The notes: generated from the letters alone by a model not told the origin. Positions 9,598-19,358 are shown, counted from the first letter of the stretch. The stretch is 64,000 bases of DNA from Arcobacter sp. CECT 8986 (GCF_004116725.1 NZ_PDKG01000006.1:62001-126000), one strand, 5' to 3'. Program-made: numbers and translations.

Positions 9598-10785
9598 TTA
9601 AAATGCTCTTTTAAATTCTGGATATGCTTCAAGACCACACTCTTCTACATCTAATCCTTGTACTTCTTCATCATGGCTAGCTCTTAATGGAATAATTTTA
9701 TTTATAATAAATAATACAATATATGAAGAAACAAAAGCAAATATACCTACTACAAATATACCTTTAATTTGTCCTAATAGTGTAATACTATCTCCATTAC
9801 TTGCAAAAATACCAACTGCTAATGTTCCCCAAATTCCATTTACTAGATGAACTGATAATGCACCAACTGGATCATCTATTCTTAATCTATCAAAAAATGA
9901 TACGGCAAATACAACTAATGCTCCACCAATAGCACCAATTAATATTGGAGTATGAATATCATATAAATCAGGACCTGCAGTAATTGCAACTAAACCACCT
10001 AAAGCACCATTTAAAATCATAGTTAAATCTAATTTTTTGTATTTTAAATACATAATAATTGATACGATAATTGCACCTGATAAACCTGCTGTATTTGTAT
10101 TTAAGATAGTTAAAGCAACTGCATCTGCATTCTCTTTACTTGCAATTGAACCTACACTTCCACCATTAAATCCAAACCAACCTATCCATAAAATCAATGC
10201 ACCTAATGTAACTAATGGAATATTTGAAGCAGGGATTACTCTAATTGCTCCATCTTTTGTATATCTTCCATGTCTTGCACCAATTACTAAAATAGCAGCA
10301 AGTAAAGCCCATCCACCTGTACTATGAATAACAGTTGAACCAGCTAAATCATACATACTAAGTTCTAAAAATGTACCTTCTAAGAAATTACTTCCCCATG
10401 ATACATTTACAATCAAAGGATATATTATTGCAGCCATTACTACTGTAAATATTGTTAAAGGAATTACTTTAGCTCTTTCACTAACTCCTCCACTCATAAT
10501 ATTTACAACTTTTCCTACAAATGCCATTTGAAATAGAAATGCAGCCCATTTACTCATACTATCACTACCAAAATCACCAAATGCTATAGAATACCCAACT
10601 AATAAAAAAGCCATTGAGGCAACACAATAAATTAATGTATTGATAGTTAATACTGCAGTCACATTTTTTGTTCTTACAAGTCCTGCTTCTAACATAGCAA
10701 AACCAGGAACCATAAAAATAATTAACACCATTGCAAAGATTGCAAAAAGTGTATCAATTATATAAGAAATTGAACCTAATTCCAT
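9598..10785 (-). CDS. amtB: Ammonium transporter Amt (first copy)
   Basis: This is an 11-helix ammonium channel of 395 residues. It shows FMVPGFAMLEAGLVRTKN at the N-terminus, the first channel histidine in AGSTVIHSTGGW, and the second in LSVHLVNGIWGTLAVG. GGAGGG precedes the ATG. It forms a pair with the downstream P-II gene. Its upstream region carries the shared TGTATA-N5-TATACA dyad and a TATAAT-like box, which suggests nitrogen-dependent control. Confidence 0.95.
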   Translation of the reverse strand: MELGSISYIIDTLFAIFAMVLIIFMVPGFAMLEAGLVRTKNVTAVLTINTLIYCVASMAFLLVGYSIAFGDFGSDSMSKWAAFLFQMAFVGKVVNIMSGGVSERAKVIPLTIFTVVMAAIIYPLIVNVSWGSNFLEGTFLELSMYDLAGSTVIHSTGGWALLAAILVIGARHGRYTKDGAIRVIPASNIPLVTLGALILWIGWFGFNGGSVGSIASKENADAVALTILNTNTAGLSGAIIVSIIMYLKYKKLDLTMILNGALGGLVAITAGPDLYDIHTPILIGAIGGALVVFAVSFFDRLRIDDPVGALSVHLVNGIWGTLAVGIFASNGDSITLLGQIKGIFVVGIFAFVSSYIVLFIINKIIPLRASHDEEVQGLDVEECGLEAYPEFKRAF

Positions 10786-10816
10786 ATAATTATCCCTCCG
10801 TTTATTTATGGAGGTA

Positions 10817-10822
10817 ATTATA
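10817..10822 (-). promoter_or_regulatory. Likely -10 box of the first amt operon
   Basis: TATAAT on the minus strand, 32 nt upstream of the amt ATG. Its centre is 43.5 bp from the centre of the upstream dyad, the same distance as at the second amt operon. Confidence 0.5.
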
Positions 10823-10854
10823 TAGTTTATTTCATCTATTTAAGAGTATACAAT

Positions 10855-10871
10855 TGTATATAAAATATACA
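10855..10871. promoter_or_regulatory. Dyad operator TGTATA-N5-TATACA upstream of the first amt
   Basis: A perfect 17-bp dyad with spacer TAAAA. It overlaps a 14-bp palindrome TATACAATTGTATA at 10847-10860, and the TATACAATTGT half recurs at 10866-10876. Matching dyads stand in front of the second amt gene and the divergent sensor operon. The 6-5-6 layout resembles NtrC-type sites, though the bases differ. It is a candidate site for a nitrogen regulator. Confidence 0.6.
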
Positions 10872-10883
10872 ATTGTTTAAAAA

Positions 10884-10899
10884 GAGGTATTGCTACCCC
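10884..10899 (-). terminator. Terminator after the second-copy P-II gene
   Basis: Read on the minus strand, GGGGTA-GCAA-TACCTC (one G-T pair) is followed by TTTTT, just past the P-II stop codon. It separates the two amt/P-II units. Confidence 0.6.
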
Positions 10900-10903
10900 T
10901 TTT

Positions 10904-11257
<354 letters not shown>

Positions 11258-11264
11258 TTAATAA

Positions 11265-12479
11265 TTATGATCTTTTGAATTCTGGATAAGCTTCTAAACC
11301 TGTTTCGTGAATATCTAATCCATTTACTTCAGTCTCTTCATCAACTCTTAATCCCATAACCATATCAAGGATTTTCCATACAATAAATGATGATACAAAA
11401 ACAAAGATACCAATAACTACTACACCTTTTAATTGTGCGAAGAATGTAACTTCAGGGTTAAAAATACCTACAGCTAATGTTCCCCAGATACCTGCAACTA
11501 AGTGAACAGATAAAGCACCTACTGGATCGTCAATTTTTAATTTATCCCAGAAAGGAACTGCAACAACAACTAAAGCACCACCAACGATACCTTCAATAAA
11601 TGCAACTACCATTCCTAAATCAGGTCCTGCAGTACAAGAAACTAAACCAGCTAAAGCACCATTTAATACCATTGTTAAATCAACTTTTTTATAAATAAGT
11701 TGAGTTAAAATAGCAGCAGCAACAGCACCAGCAGCAGCAGCCATATTTGTATCAGCAACAACCATTGCAATTCCATCAATATCAGCTTTAGAACCTAATG
11801 CTAATTGAGAACCACCATTAAATCCGAACCATCCCATCCATAAAATGAATGTACCAAGTGTAGCTAATGTTAAGTTTGAACCTGGAATTGGTCTTACTTG
11901 TCCATCTTTACCATATTTACCTTTTCTTGCTCCTAAAATAAGTACACCAGCAAGAGCAGCCCATCCACCAACAGAGTGAACAATTGTAGAACCAGCAAAG
12001 TCAGAAAATCCTGCTATTACTCCACCTAATTCAGTTCCACCCCATGTCCAGTGACCTTGAATTGGATAAATTACACCACTTAATACTACTGTAAAGATTA
12101 AGAAAGGCCATAATTTCATTCTTTCTGCAATTGTTCCTGAAATAACTGATGCAGCAGTTGCAACAAATACTACTTGGAAAAAGAAGTCTGCCATCACAGG
12201 GTAACCCATCGCTTCATTTGTTTTACCTGATAACATTGCTCCTGTACCAATGAAAGCTGAACCATCACCATACATAAAGTTATACCCAATAAAATAGAAC
12301 ATAATACAAGAGATTGCAAATAAAGCAATATTTTTTGTTAAAACAGTTGCATTATTTTTTGTTCTAGTTAATCCAGCTTCTAACATAGCGAAACCAGCTG
12401 CCATCCACATAACAAGAATTCCTGCGAATACGAATAGGAATCCATCTAATATATATTTTACATCAGCAAAATTTTCCAT
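11265..12479 (-). CDS. amtB: Ammonium transporter Amt (second copy)
   Basis: This is a 404-residue Amt channel with WMAAGFAMLEAGLTRTKN, the channel histidines in AGSTIVHSVGGW and LSVHLVAGIWGTLAVG, and FGFNGGSQ. It is close in sequence to the first copy but carries a longer periplasmic loop (GDGSAFIGTGAMLSGKTNEA). It pairs with the following P-II gene. Its promoter region holds the same dyad and -10 spacing as the first copy, so both units are probably co-regulated. Confidence 0.95.
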   Translation of the reverse strand: MENFADVKYILDGFLFVFAGILVMWMAAGFAMLEAGLTRTKNNATVLTKNIALFAISCIMFYFIGYNFMYGDGSAFIGTGAMLSGKTNEAMGYPVMADFFFQVVFVATAASVISGTIAERMKLWPFLIFTVVLSGVIYPIQGHWTWGGTELGGVIAGFSDFAGSTIVHSVGGWAALAGVLILGARKGKYGKDGQVRPIPGSNLTLATLGTFILWMGWFGFNGGSQLALGSKADIDGIAMVVADTNMAAAAGAVAAAILTQLIYKKVDLTMVLNGALAGLVSCTAGPDLGMVVAFIEGIVGGALVVVAVPFWDKLKIDDPVGALSVHLVAGIWGTLAVGIFNPEVTFFAQLKGVVVIGIFVFVSSFIVWKILDMVMGLRVDEETEVNGLDIHETGLEAYPEFKRS

Positions 12480-12505
12480 AAGTCTCCTTTGGTTTTTATG
12501 CTGTC

Positions 12506-12511
12506 AGTATA
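12506..12511 (-). promoter_or_regulatory. Likely -10 box of the second amt operon
   Basis: TATACT on the minus strand, 27 nt upstream of the amt ATG. Its centre is 43.5 bp from the centre of the dyad at 12544-12560. Confidence 0.5.
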
Positions 12512-12543
12512 AAATATTTAAAAAATTTTGTAAACATACTATG

Positions 12544-12560
12544 TGTATATTTTTTATACA
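12544..12560. promoter_or_regulatory. Dyad operator TGTATA-N5-TATACA upstream of the second amt
   Basis: A perfect dyad with spacer TTTTT and the same arms as 10855-10871. It lies at the same distance from the predicted -10 box as the first site. Confidence 0.6.
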
Positions 12561-12639
12561 TTTTAATTTTATTGTTTATTCTTTAACAAGTACACTATTT
12601 TTTTATTTACCCACTATGTTTTCGTAGTTTATATACAAA

Positions 12640-12656
12640 TGTTTATTTTTTATACA
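12640..12656. promoter_or_regulatory. Dyad operator TGTTTA-N5-TATACA upstream of the sensor operon
   Basis: A dyad with one mismatch and spacer TTTTT. Its centre is 41.5 bp upstream of the TATAAT box at 12687-12692 that serves the divergent plus-strand operon. This suggests autoregulation by the same factor that acts on the amt operons. Confidence 0.55.
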
Positions 12657-12686
12657 GTATTTTATTGGTAAATATAGTTATTTTGA

Positions 12687-12692
12687 TATAAT
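12687..12692 (+). promoter_or_regulatory. Likely -10 box of the sensor/NtrC-like/glnD operon
   Basis: TATAAT in the context TTTTGATATAATAG, 22 nt upstream of the ATG at 12714, whose ribosome site is AAAGGAG. Confidence 0.6.
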
Positions 12693-12713
12693 AGACAGAT
12701 TAAAGGAGTTTGT

Positions 12714-13574
12714 ATGAGAGAGTTTTTGGATCTTTATGAAGAAAACAAAGAAAAAATTGAGTACTACTTACAAGAAAGTTTGAAAAACATGGGAAAGCTT
12801 TCTATACATAAGAACTACAATTTTATACAATTGTTTAATTTATTTCCATCTTTAGAATTAGTTTACATTGTAAATAAAGACTCTAAAGTACAAATTTCAC
12901 CAGATATGTATAAACATAAAACAGATAATAAAGGAAAAGATAAAGATAGATCACATCTTCTTTCAAAACTTGAGCTAAAAGATAATTATATTGCACTTTC
13001 AAAACCTTATATAAGTAGTGCAACAAGAAATAACTGTATTACTGTTTCTATAAAAGAAGGTGATGAGATTATTTTTTTAGATTTTAGACTTGATATATTA
13101 TTAGAAAAGTTAAACTTAATTGAATTACATAAACCTTTTCATAGTATAACAAAAGCCTTTTATTTATTTGTTGGTTTTACAATGATTGCATTAGCAACTA
13201 TTACAATTCTATTTTCATTATATGATTTTGGAATATATCTATTTAAAAATCAAGATATTAAACTTGAGCTAATGTTTAAACCAATTATTGCTTTAACTCT
13301 TGGAATTGCTATATTTGATTTGGCAAAAACTATTTTAGAACAAGAAGTTTTTTTCAAATCTTATGCAAAAAACTCAAGAGTAGAGACAAAAATGATTACA
13401 AAATTTTTAATTACAATTATAATTGCTTTATCAATTGAAGCTTTAATTGTAGTATTTAAAATTGCAATTGCAGATTACGACAAGATGGTTAATGCGCTAT
13501 ATTTAATAGCAGGTGTTTCGCTAATATTAATAGCATTATCAATTTTTATATACTTTACCAAAAAGAAAAAATAA
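12714..13574 (+). CDS. Membrane protein with N-terminal PDC/Cache-like sensor domain
   Basis: The 286-residue protein starts with a soluble helical segment, then a PDC-like domain at about residues 40-145 (LFPSLELVYIVNKDSKVQISP, then YISSATRNNCITVSIKEGDEIIFLDFRLD). Four hydrophobic segments follow at about 152-172, 195-212, 228-247 and 257-277. It has no kinase, HAMP, GGDEF or MCP output domain. I saw no N-terminal signal peptide, so the sensor domain may be cytoplasmic, which is unusual for a Cache-type domain. It is 10 nt upstream of an NtrC-like gene and in one operon with glnD, so I infer a role in nitrogen signalling; ligand and mechanism are unknown. Confidence 0.75.
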   Translation: MREFLDLYEENKEKIEYYLQESLKNMGKLSIHKNYNFIQLFNLFPSLELVYIVNKDSKVQISPDMYKHKTDNKGKDKDRSHLLSKLELKDNYIALSKPYISSATRNNCITVSIKEGDEIIFLDFRLDILLEKLNLIELHKPFHSITKAFYLFVGFTMIALATITILFSLYDFGIYLFKNQDIKLELMFKPIIALTLGIAIFDLAKTILEQEVFFKSYAKNSRVETKMITKFLITIIIALSIEALIVVFKIAIADYDKMVNALYLIAGVSLILIALSIFIYFTKKKK

Positions 13575-13584
13575 AGGAGAATAG

Positions 13585-14340
13585 ATGGAAGATTTTATTG
13601 CAGTATCACCTAATTCAAAAGAGATTTTAAATTCAGCTAAACTTTTACAATCAGTAAATATTCATGCTTTAATTTTTGGAGAAATAGGTGTTGGGAAAAA
13701 GACTTTAGCCAAGTACATTGTGCCAGAAGCAAGACTTTTTACTCCACATGAGTTACAAAGAGATATTACAGATGGCGTTTTATCACTAAATAAAGAATCA
13801 ATTGTTATTGATAAAATAGAGCATATTACAAATGTTGATTTATTACTATCTTGGATAGAAGAAAATGAGATAAGAGTAATTGCCACAACTGAAGCTTTAT
13901 CTTTAAATAACAAACTAAACGATATATTCTCTATTACTCTAAGTATTCCTCCTTTATCTCAAAGAGAAGATGATTTAAAACTATTAACACAGAAATTCTC
14001 AAATGAAGCAAGTCAAGTATTAAGAAGTGAAAAAATTGTTCCATCTAAATTAATGCTAAATACAAGTAAAAATGCCCATAGTTTAAGAAAATCAATCTAT
14101 TTTTCATACCTATTTGAAACAATTGGTGAAGATGAGATTTTGATGTTTTTAGAAAACTATATGCTTACAAATCTTGAAGGTGATAACTCATACAAAGATT
14201 TCTTATATCTATTTGAAGTACCTTTATTAAAAGCTTCAAAGAAAAAATATAAATCACAAGTTCAAATGGCTAAACATCTTGGATTAAATAGAATAACTCT
14301 AAGAAAAAAACTAGATATTCATAAAGAGTTATTATTATGA
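13585..14340 (+). CDS. NtrC-like AAA+ protein without receiver domain or GAFTGA loop, Fis-type HTH
   Basis: The 251-residue protein keeps the NtrC-family nucleotide site (GEIGVGKKTLAKYI, about residues 32-45), a Walker-B-like SIVIDKIEHI in which the usual DE is DK, and a pattern resembling sensor and lid segments (IRVIATTEALSL, LSQREDDLKLL). The GAFTGA loop that contacts sigma-54 is absent: the segment between Walker A and B is shortened. There is no receiver domain. The C-terminus QVQMAKHLGLNRITLRKKLD is a Fis-type helix-turn-helix. It probably binds DNA but cannot work as a conventional sigma-54 activator. It overlaps glnD by 4 nt (ATGA). Confidence 0.8.
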   Translation: MEDFIAVSPNSKEILNSAKLLQSVNIHALIFGEIGVGKKTLAKYIVPEARLFTPHELQRDITDGVLSLNKESIVIDKIEHITNVDLLLSWIEENEIRVIATTEALSLNNKLNDIFSITLSIPPLSQREDDLKLLTQKFSNEASQVLRSEKIVPSKLMLNTSKNAHSLRKSIYFSYLFETIGEDEILMFLENYMLTNLEGDNSYKDFLYLFEVPLLKASKKKYKSQVQMAKHLGLNRITLRKKLDIHKELLL

Positions 14341-16883
14341 TAAATACATTAAATGAAGTAAATCTAGAAGTAGAAGAGCTTATTTCAAATAATGCAAGCA
14401 ATTTTGAAATATCAAAAGTGTTTAGAAATCATATAAAAGAGTATAAAAAATCTATTGATACTATCTTAGACACAACAGGTGGAAAAGATTTTTTTGTAAA
14501 AAATACAAAACATATAGATAAATTTCTTATCTCATTATATAAATATATTTTGAGAAAATACTTCGGTTCTTATCAACCAATGAGTACTTCAATTCCTATT
14601 ACTTTAGTTGCATTGGGAAGTTATGGTAGAGAGCAACTTTGCATATATTCAGATATAGATTTGATGATACTTTATGAAGATATCAAAGGCTATAATCTTA
14701 GAGAAATCATGGAAGAGTTTATTACTTTAGCATGGGATTGTGGATTAAAACTTGGTTCTAGAGTACATGAACTAAAAGAAGTTGAAGAAGCTGTAAAAGA
14801 AGATATCACAATAAAAACTGCAATTATTGAATCAAGAGTTATTTATGGTTCTAAACATCTTTGGTTTGCTTATGAAAATACTCTAAATAATATTAGAAGA
14901 ACAGATGTAAAAGAGTTTGTTACTCAAAAATTAGAAGAGCATAAACAAAGACTTCTAAAAAATCCTTTGAAAATGGAACCAAATGTAAAAGATGGATATG
15001 GTGGTCTTAGAGAATCAAATATGATTTTTTGGATGTCATATATTCTTTATGGTGCAAAAAGTACAAAAGATTTAATAGGAAAAGAGATAAGTGAAGAGGA
15101 ACACAAAACATATAGAAGTGCATTAGAGTATATTTTCCAAATTAGAAATGCTTTACACAATATTTCTAAGAAAAAACTGGATATGGTAAATTTAGATGTA
15201 TTACCAGAACTTAGTACAAAATTAGGTTTTGTAAATACTCCTAGATATACAAAAGAGCGACAATGTATGTCAAAACTTTTAGGGGCACTTCATACTATTC
15301 ACTTCTTTTCAACTATTATTGTAAAAAAATTCACAAGAGTTTTATTAGATGATAGAGCAGATATAAAACTAATAAAAGATTCAAGACTAAAAAAAGATAT
15401 TTATCTACATGAAGGTAAAATTTATACTTCATTTAAAAGAAAACCTATTACTTTAAATGCTTTATTAAAAGAATTAATAGCTCTTCCAAGTGAAGTAAGC
15501 TCTTTTGATATGTCATATATTTACTTTGCTAGCAAAACAAAAATACCAAGAAAACAAAGTAAAGAGTTAAAGAAAAATATAAAAGCTATTTTATTTAAAG
15601 ATAACCTATATCCAATTATAAAACTTTTATACAATTCAAGCTTATTTAAAACAGTATTACCTATTACAAAAAAAATAATAAATCAACCACAATTTGATGG
15701 ATACCATCAACATCCAGTTGATATTCATTCAATTAGAACACTAAAAAAAGTAGAAAACATTGAAGATGATTTTGTAAGAAGTATTTATGAATCTTTTAAT
15801 AATACAGAAAAATCAATAGTTAAAATGGCTGCGTTACTACATGATGTAGGAAAAGGAAGAACAGCTGACCACCACATTGCAGGTGAAAAACTATTTAAAA
15901 ACTTCGCAACATCACTAGAATTAGATGAAGTTCATATTCAAACTGCGGCACATTTAATTAGATATCATAATATGATGAGTGCATACTCTAAAAATGAAGA
16001 TATCTATTCAGAAAGAATTATCTTAGCATTTACAGGACTTGTAAAAACTGAGCAAATATTAAAAATGCTTTATGTAGTTACATATGCAGATATTTCTGCT
16101 GTTGGAGAAGGAATTTATAATAGTTCTATTTCATCACTATTAAAAGAGTTATATTTACAATCTCTACCTGCTTTTGAAAATCAAGATTTAGTAAAAGAAA
16201 GCTCAAGAAGAATTGCAAAAATCAATGCAATAAAAAATCTAAAAAGATACAAAGATTTACCATATATTACAAAGAAAAAAATCTCTTATATCTCTTCTAA
16301 TCAAATTTTCTTAAGATTAAAAGCTGATGATATTTTAGATATTGCAATAAAAGCAAAAGATGTAAATAATTATATTTATAAAATCACAAATAATGAACGA
16401 TTAGTAATAAGAATCATTAGAAAAGATTCTTTAAACTTAGGTTTTTTACTTGGAAATTTAGAGTTTTTAAATATTTTTAGTATGGACATATATAAATTAT
16501 ATGATGAGAAAAAAGCTTTTGAAATCACTTTTAGTGAAAAAGTAGAAGATGATGATTTGGCATATATAAAAAATATTATAGAAAACTCTTTTGATATGAC
16601 AAAAAAACAAAAAATCAAAAAACCTATTATTAAAAAATCACAAATAGAAGCAAACTGTAATCACAGTCCATACTTAGCTTCACTTCAAATTAGAGCAAAA
16701 GATCAAAAAGGTTTATTTGCTTATGTTGCAAAAATATTTGATGATTTTAATATAGAAATAGAAAGTGCAAAACTAGCAACTACAAAAGGCTATACAAGAG
16801 ACCTTATTCTAATAGAAAAAAATGGTGAATTTTGTGGAAAACAAGAAGAGATTGTAAAATTAATCTGCCAAGAAGAAGAGTGA
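14337..16883 (+). CDS. glnD: Bifunctional P-II uridylyltransferase/uridylyl-removing enzyme GlnD
   Basis: GlnD adds UMP to the T-loop tyrosine of P-II when glutamine is low and removes it when glutamine is high. The 848 residues show the nucleotidyltransferase motif GSYGREQLCIYSDIDLM (G94, S95, D106, D108), the GlnD-specific NVKDGYGGLRE region, an HD hydrolase domain with LLHDVGKGR near residue 500, and a C-terminal ACT domain (ASLQIRAKDQKGLFAYVAK). A first ACT-like segment before it is weakly conserved. Both P-II targets are encoded next door on the opposite strand, so sensor, modifier and targets lie in one locus. Confidence 0.96.
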   Translation: MINTLNEVNLEVEELISNNASNFEISKVFRNHIKEYKKSIDTILDTTGGKDFFVKNTKHIDKFLISLYKYILRKYFGSYQPMSTSIPITLVALGSYGREQLCIYSDIDLMILYEDIKGYNLREIMEEFITLAWDCGLKLGSRVHELKEVEEAVKEDITIKTAIIESRVIYGSKHLWFAYENTLNNIRRTDVKEFVTQKLEEHKQRLLKNPLKMEPNVKDGYGGLRESNMIFWMSYILYGAKSTKDLIGKEISEEEHKTYRSALEYIFQIRNALHNISKKKLDMVNLDVLPELSTKLGFVNTPRYTKERQCMSKLLGALHTIHFFSTIIVKKFTRVLLDDRADIKLIKDSRLKKDIYLHEGKIYTSFKRKPITLNALLKELIALPSEVSSFDMSYIYFASKTKIPRKQSKELKKNIKAILFKDNLYPIIKLLYNSSLFKTVLPITKKIINQPQFDGYHQHPVDIHSIRTLKKVENIEDDFVRSIYESFNNTEKSIVKMAALLHDVGKGRTADHHIAGEKLFKNFATSLELDEVHIQTAAHLIRYHNMMSAYSKNEDIYSERIILAFTGLVKTEQILKMLYVVTYADISAVGEGIYNSSISSLLKELYLQSLPAFENQDLVKESSRRIAKINAIKNLKRYKDLPYITKKKISYISSNQIFLRLKADDILDIAIKAKDVNNYIYKITNNERLVIRIIRKDSLNLGFLLGNLEFLNIFSMDIYKLYDEKKAFEITFSEKVEDDDLAYIKNIIENSFDMTKKQKIKKPIIKKSQIEANCNHSPYLASLQIRAKDQKGLFAYVAKIFDDFNIEIESAKLATTKGYTRDLILIEKNGEFCGKQEEIVKLICQEEE

Positions 16884-16895
16884 TTACCTCTTCTT
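16873..16895 (+). terminator. Terminator after glnD
   Basis: Arms AAGAAGAG and CTCTTCTT with a 7-nt loop overlap the glnD stop codon and are followed by a T-rich tract. Confidence 0.6.
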
Positions 16896-16995
16896 TCATC
16901 TTTTAACTTTTTACGTTAATTAGCATAAAATCAATTTTTAGATAAAATATCTATCTTACCTATAAGCAAAAAAATCAAATAAAACAAGGAATTAA

Positions 16996-18486
16996 ATGTA
17001 TCAAACCATTAAAAAAGATTGGTTTTCTAATATTAGAGCAGATTTATTATCTGGAATAGTTGTAGCGCTTGCACTAATTCCAGAAGCTATCGCTTTTTCA
17101 ATTATTGCAGGAGTTGATCCAAAAGTTGGGCTTTATGCATCTTTTTGTATTGCTGTTGTTATTTCATTTGTTGGTGGAAGACCAGGAATGATTAGTGCAG
17201 CAACTGGAGCAATGGCTTTAGTTATGGTGGATTTAGTTAAAGATTATGGTCTTCAATATCTACTTGCAGCTACACTTTTAACTGGTATATTTCAAATAAT
17301 TTTGTCATACATTGGTATTCATAAACTAATGAGTTTTGTTGCAAGAGCAGTTGTTATTGGGTTTGTAAATGCACTTGCCATACTTATTTTTATGGCTCAA
17401 CTTCCAGAACTTACAAATGTAACTTGGCACGTATATGCACTAACTATTGCAGGACTTGGAATAATTTATCTTTTTCCATATGTTCCTAAAATTGGGAAAA
17501 TGCTACCTTCACCTTTAGTAAATATAGTTGTTCTTACTATTTTTGTATATATTATGGGACTTGATGTAAGAACAGTTGGTGATATGGGACAACTACCAGA
17601 TGCATTACCTGTATTTTTTATTCCTGATATTCCTTTTAATCTTGAAACATTAAAAATTATCTTACCTTATTCAAGTGCTTTAGCAATTGTTGGTTTATTG
17701 GAGTCTTTTATGACAACTACAATTGTTGATGAGTTAACAGATACAAAAGGTGATAAGAAAAAAGAAGCAAGAGGACAAGGTATTGCAAATATTGCAACAA
17801 GTTTCTTAGGTGGTATGGCAGGTTGTGCTATGATTGGTCAATCAATAATAAATATAAAATCAGGGGGAAGAGGAAGATTATCAACTTTTACTGCTGGATT
17901 TTTACTTTTAATTATGGTTGTATTTTTAAGTGATATAATTTCACAAATACCAATGGCAGCTTTAGTTGCAGTTATGATTATGGTTTCAATTGGTACATTT
18001 GATTGGGCTTCAATAAAAGGATTAAAAGAACTTCCTTTATCTACAAATATTGTAATGCTTACAACTGTTTGTGTTACTGTTTATACACATAACTTAGCAC
18101 ATGGTGTAATATCTGGTGTTTTACTTGCATCACTATTTTTTGCAAACAAGATATCTCACTTTATGTATTGTGAAACTTCTTATGATGAAAAAAATGATGT
18201 TAAAACATATAAATTTGTTGGTCAAGTTTTTTTCAATAGTTCAGATAAATTCTATGAAACATTTGATTTTAAAGAAGTATTAGATAAAGTAATTATAGAC
18301 TTATCTAAAGCACATTTCTGGGATGTATCTGCTGTTTATGCTTTAGACAAAGCCGTAATCAAATTTAGAAGAGAAGGTTGTGATGTAGAAGTTGTTGGCA
18401 AAAATGAAGCCAGCAAAACTATTATTGATAGATTTGGTATTCACGATAAACCAGAAGAGATAGACAAAGTAATGGGAGGCCACTAA
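16996..18486 (+). CDS. SulP family anion transporter with STAS domain
   Basis: SulP proteins move anions such as sulfate or bicarbonate, often with sodium or protons. The 496 residues begin [26 protein letters not shown], the family N-terminus, and continue through about a dozen membrane helices including [22 protein letters not shown] and ATGAMA. A C-terminal STAS domain (about 405-490, [20 protein letters not shown]) follows. The substrate cannot be told from sequence; bicarbonate and sulfate are both possible. AAGGA precedes the ATG. A universal stress protein gene starts 1 nt after its stop, so the two are almost certainly co-transcribed. Confidence 0.9.
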   Translation: MYQTIKKDWFSNIRADLLSGIVVALALIPEAIAFSIIAGVDPKVGLYASFCIAVVISFVGGRPGMISAATGAMALVMVDLVKDYGLQYLLAATLLTGIFQIILSYIGIHKLMSFVARAVVIGFVNALAILIFMAQLPELTNVTWHVYALTIAGLGIIYLFPYVPKIGKMLPSPLVNIVVLTIFVYIMGLDVRTVGDMGQLPDALPVFFIPDIPFNLETLKIILPYSSALAIVGLLESFMTTTIVDELTDTKGDKKKEARGQGIANIATSFLGGMAGCAMIGQSIINIKSGGRGRLSTFTAGFLLLIMVVFLSDIISQIPMAALVAVMIMVSIGTFDWASIKGLKELPLSTNIVMLTTVCVTVYTHNLAHGVISGVLLASLFFANKISHFMYCETSYDEKNDVKTYKFVGQVFFNSSDKFYETFDFKEVLDKVIIDLSKAHFWDVSAVYALDKAVIKFRREGCDVEVVGKNEASKTIIDRFGIHDKPEEIDKVMGGH

Positions 18487-18487
18487 A

Positions 18488-19327
18488 ATGAGTTATGTTT
18501 TATGTTGTGTTGATGGTAAAAATTTTTCATATGACACTTGTGATTATGCTGTATTAGTTGCAAATAATATGAATCTTCCTTTGAAATTTTTAAATGTTGT
18601 AGAGAGAACTTATAGCGTTACTAGTATTGATTTATCAGGTAGCTTAGTGCTTGGTGAACGAGAAGAGATGCTAGAAGAGTTAGCAAGAGAAGAAGAAAAA
18701 GAGTGTAAAAAAGTAAAAAAAGAGGGAAAAGAGCTTCTTAATGAATTAAAATTAAGAGCTATGAAAACTTGTAAAAATGAAGTATCTATTTCACAAATTC
18801 ATGGAGAGATTATTGAAAATATTTCTGAATATGAAAATGATATTGAAGCATTAGTAATAGGAATTACAAGTCATGAAGAACACAAAATTGGTGAAAATGT
18901 AAAAGAGATAATAAGAGCTATTCATAAACCTGTATTATTAGTTAATAGCAAATTTGAAGAGCCTAAAAAAATGCTTATTGCATATAATGGCTCAACAGAA
19001 TCAAAAAAATTATTAGACCAAACTTCAAACAACCCTCTATTTAAAGATATAAAAAGAGATATTGTTAATCTAAATACAAATGAGGCTGAAGGATTAAAAC
19101 TTCTAAATGAAGCAAGAGAAATCTATGCTAAGAAAAATTATGAAGTAAACACAACTATTTTAAATGGAACAAGTGAAAATTTATTGATTGAATATTTCAA
19201 TGAAAATAATTGTGATATTTTAACAATGGGAGCATTTGGTCACTCTAGAATAAAAGAGTTTATTTTTGGAAGTTTCACATCTGAAATAATAACAAAAATG
19301 AAAAAACCTATTTTACTTTTTAGATAA
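18488..19327 (+). CDS. Tandem-domain universal stress protein
   Basis: The 279-residue protein contains two UspA folds in tandem, about 1-155 and 160-279. The second keeps the ATP-binding pattern GAFGHSRIKEFIFGSFTSEI; the first has GITSHEEHKIGENVKEII, which lacks the typical GxxGxxxxxxxxxGS(T/S) ligands, so it is probably nucleotide-free. A charged helix interrupts the first domain at about 57-90 (EEMLEELAREEEKECKK). Coupling to a SulP gene suggests it regulates or responds to that transporter, but this is inference from position. Confidence 0.88.
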   Translation: MSYVLCCVDGKNFSYDTCDYAVLVANNMNLPLKFLNVVERTYSVTSIDLSGSLVLGEREEMLEELAREEEKECKKVKKEGKELLNELKLRAMKTCKNEVSISQIHGEIIENISEYENDIEALVIGITSHEEHKIGENVKEIIRAIHKPVLLVNSKFEEPKKMLIAYNGSTESKKLLDQTSNNPLFKDIKRDIVNLNTNEAEGLKLLNEAREIYAKKNYEVNTTILNGTSENLLIEYFNENNCDILTMGAFGHSRIKEFIFGSFTSEIITKMKKPILLFR

Positions 19328-19358
19328 AAGAAGAAGAATTTATTTTCTTCTTCTTTTT
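19327..19358. terminator. Bidirectional terminator between usp and rarD-like genes
   Basis: AAAGAAGAAGAA and TTCTTCTTCTTT form a long stem with a 6-nt loop and T tracts on both strands between convergent genes. Confidence 0.7.

Noticed and set aside
13585-14340. A functional sigma-54 activator
   Set aside because: The GAFTGA loop is missing and Walker B is altered, so conventional sigma-54 activation is unlikely; described as NtrC-like instead.
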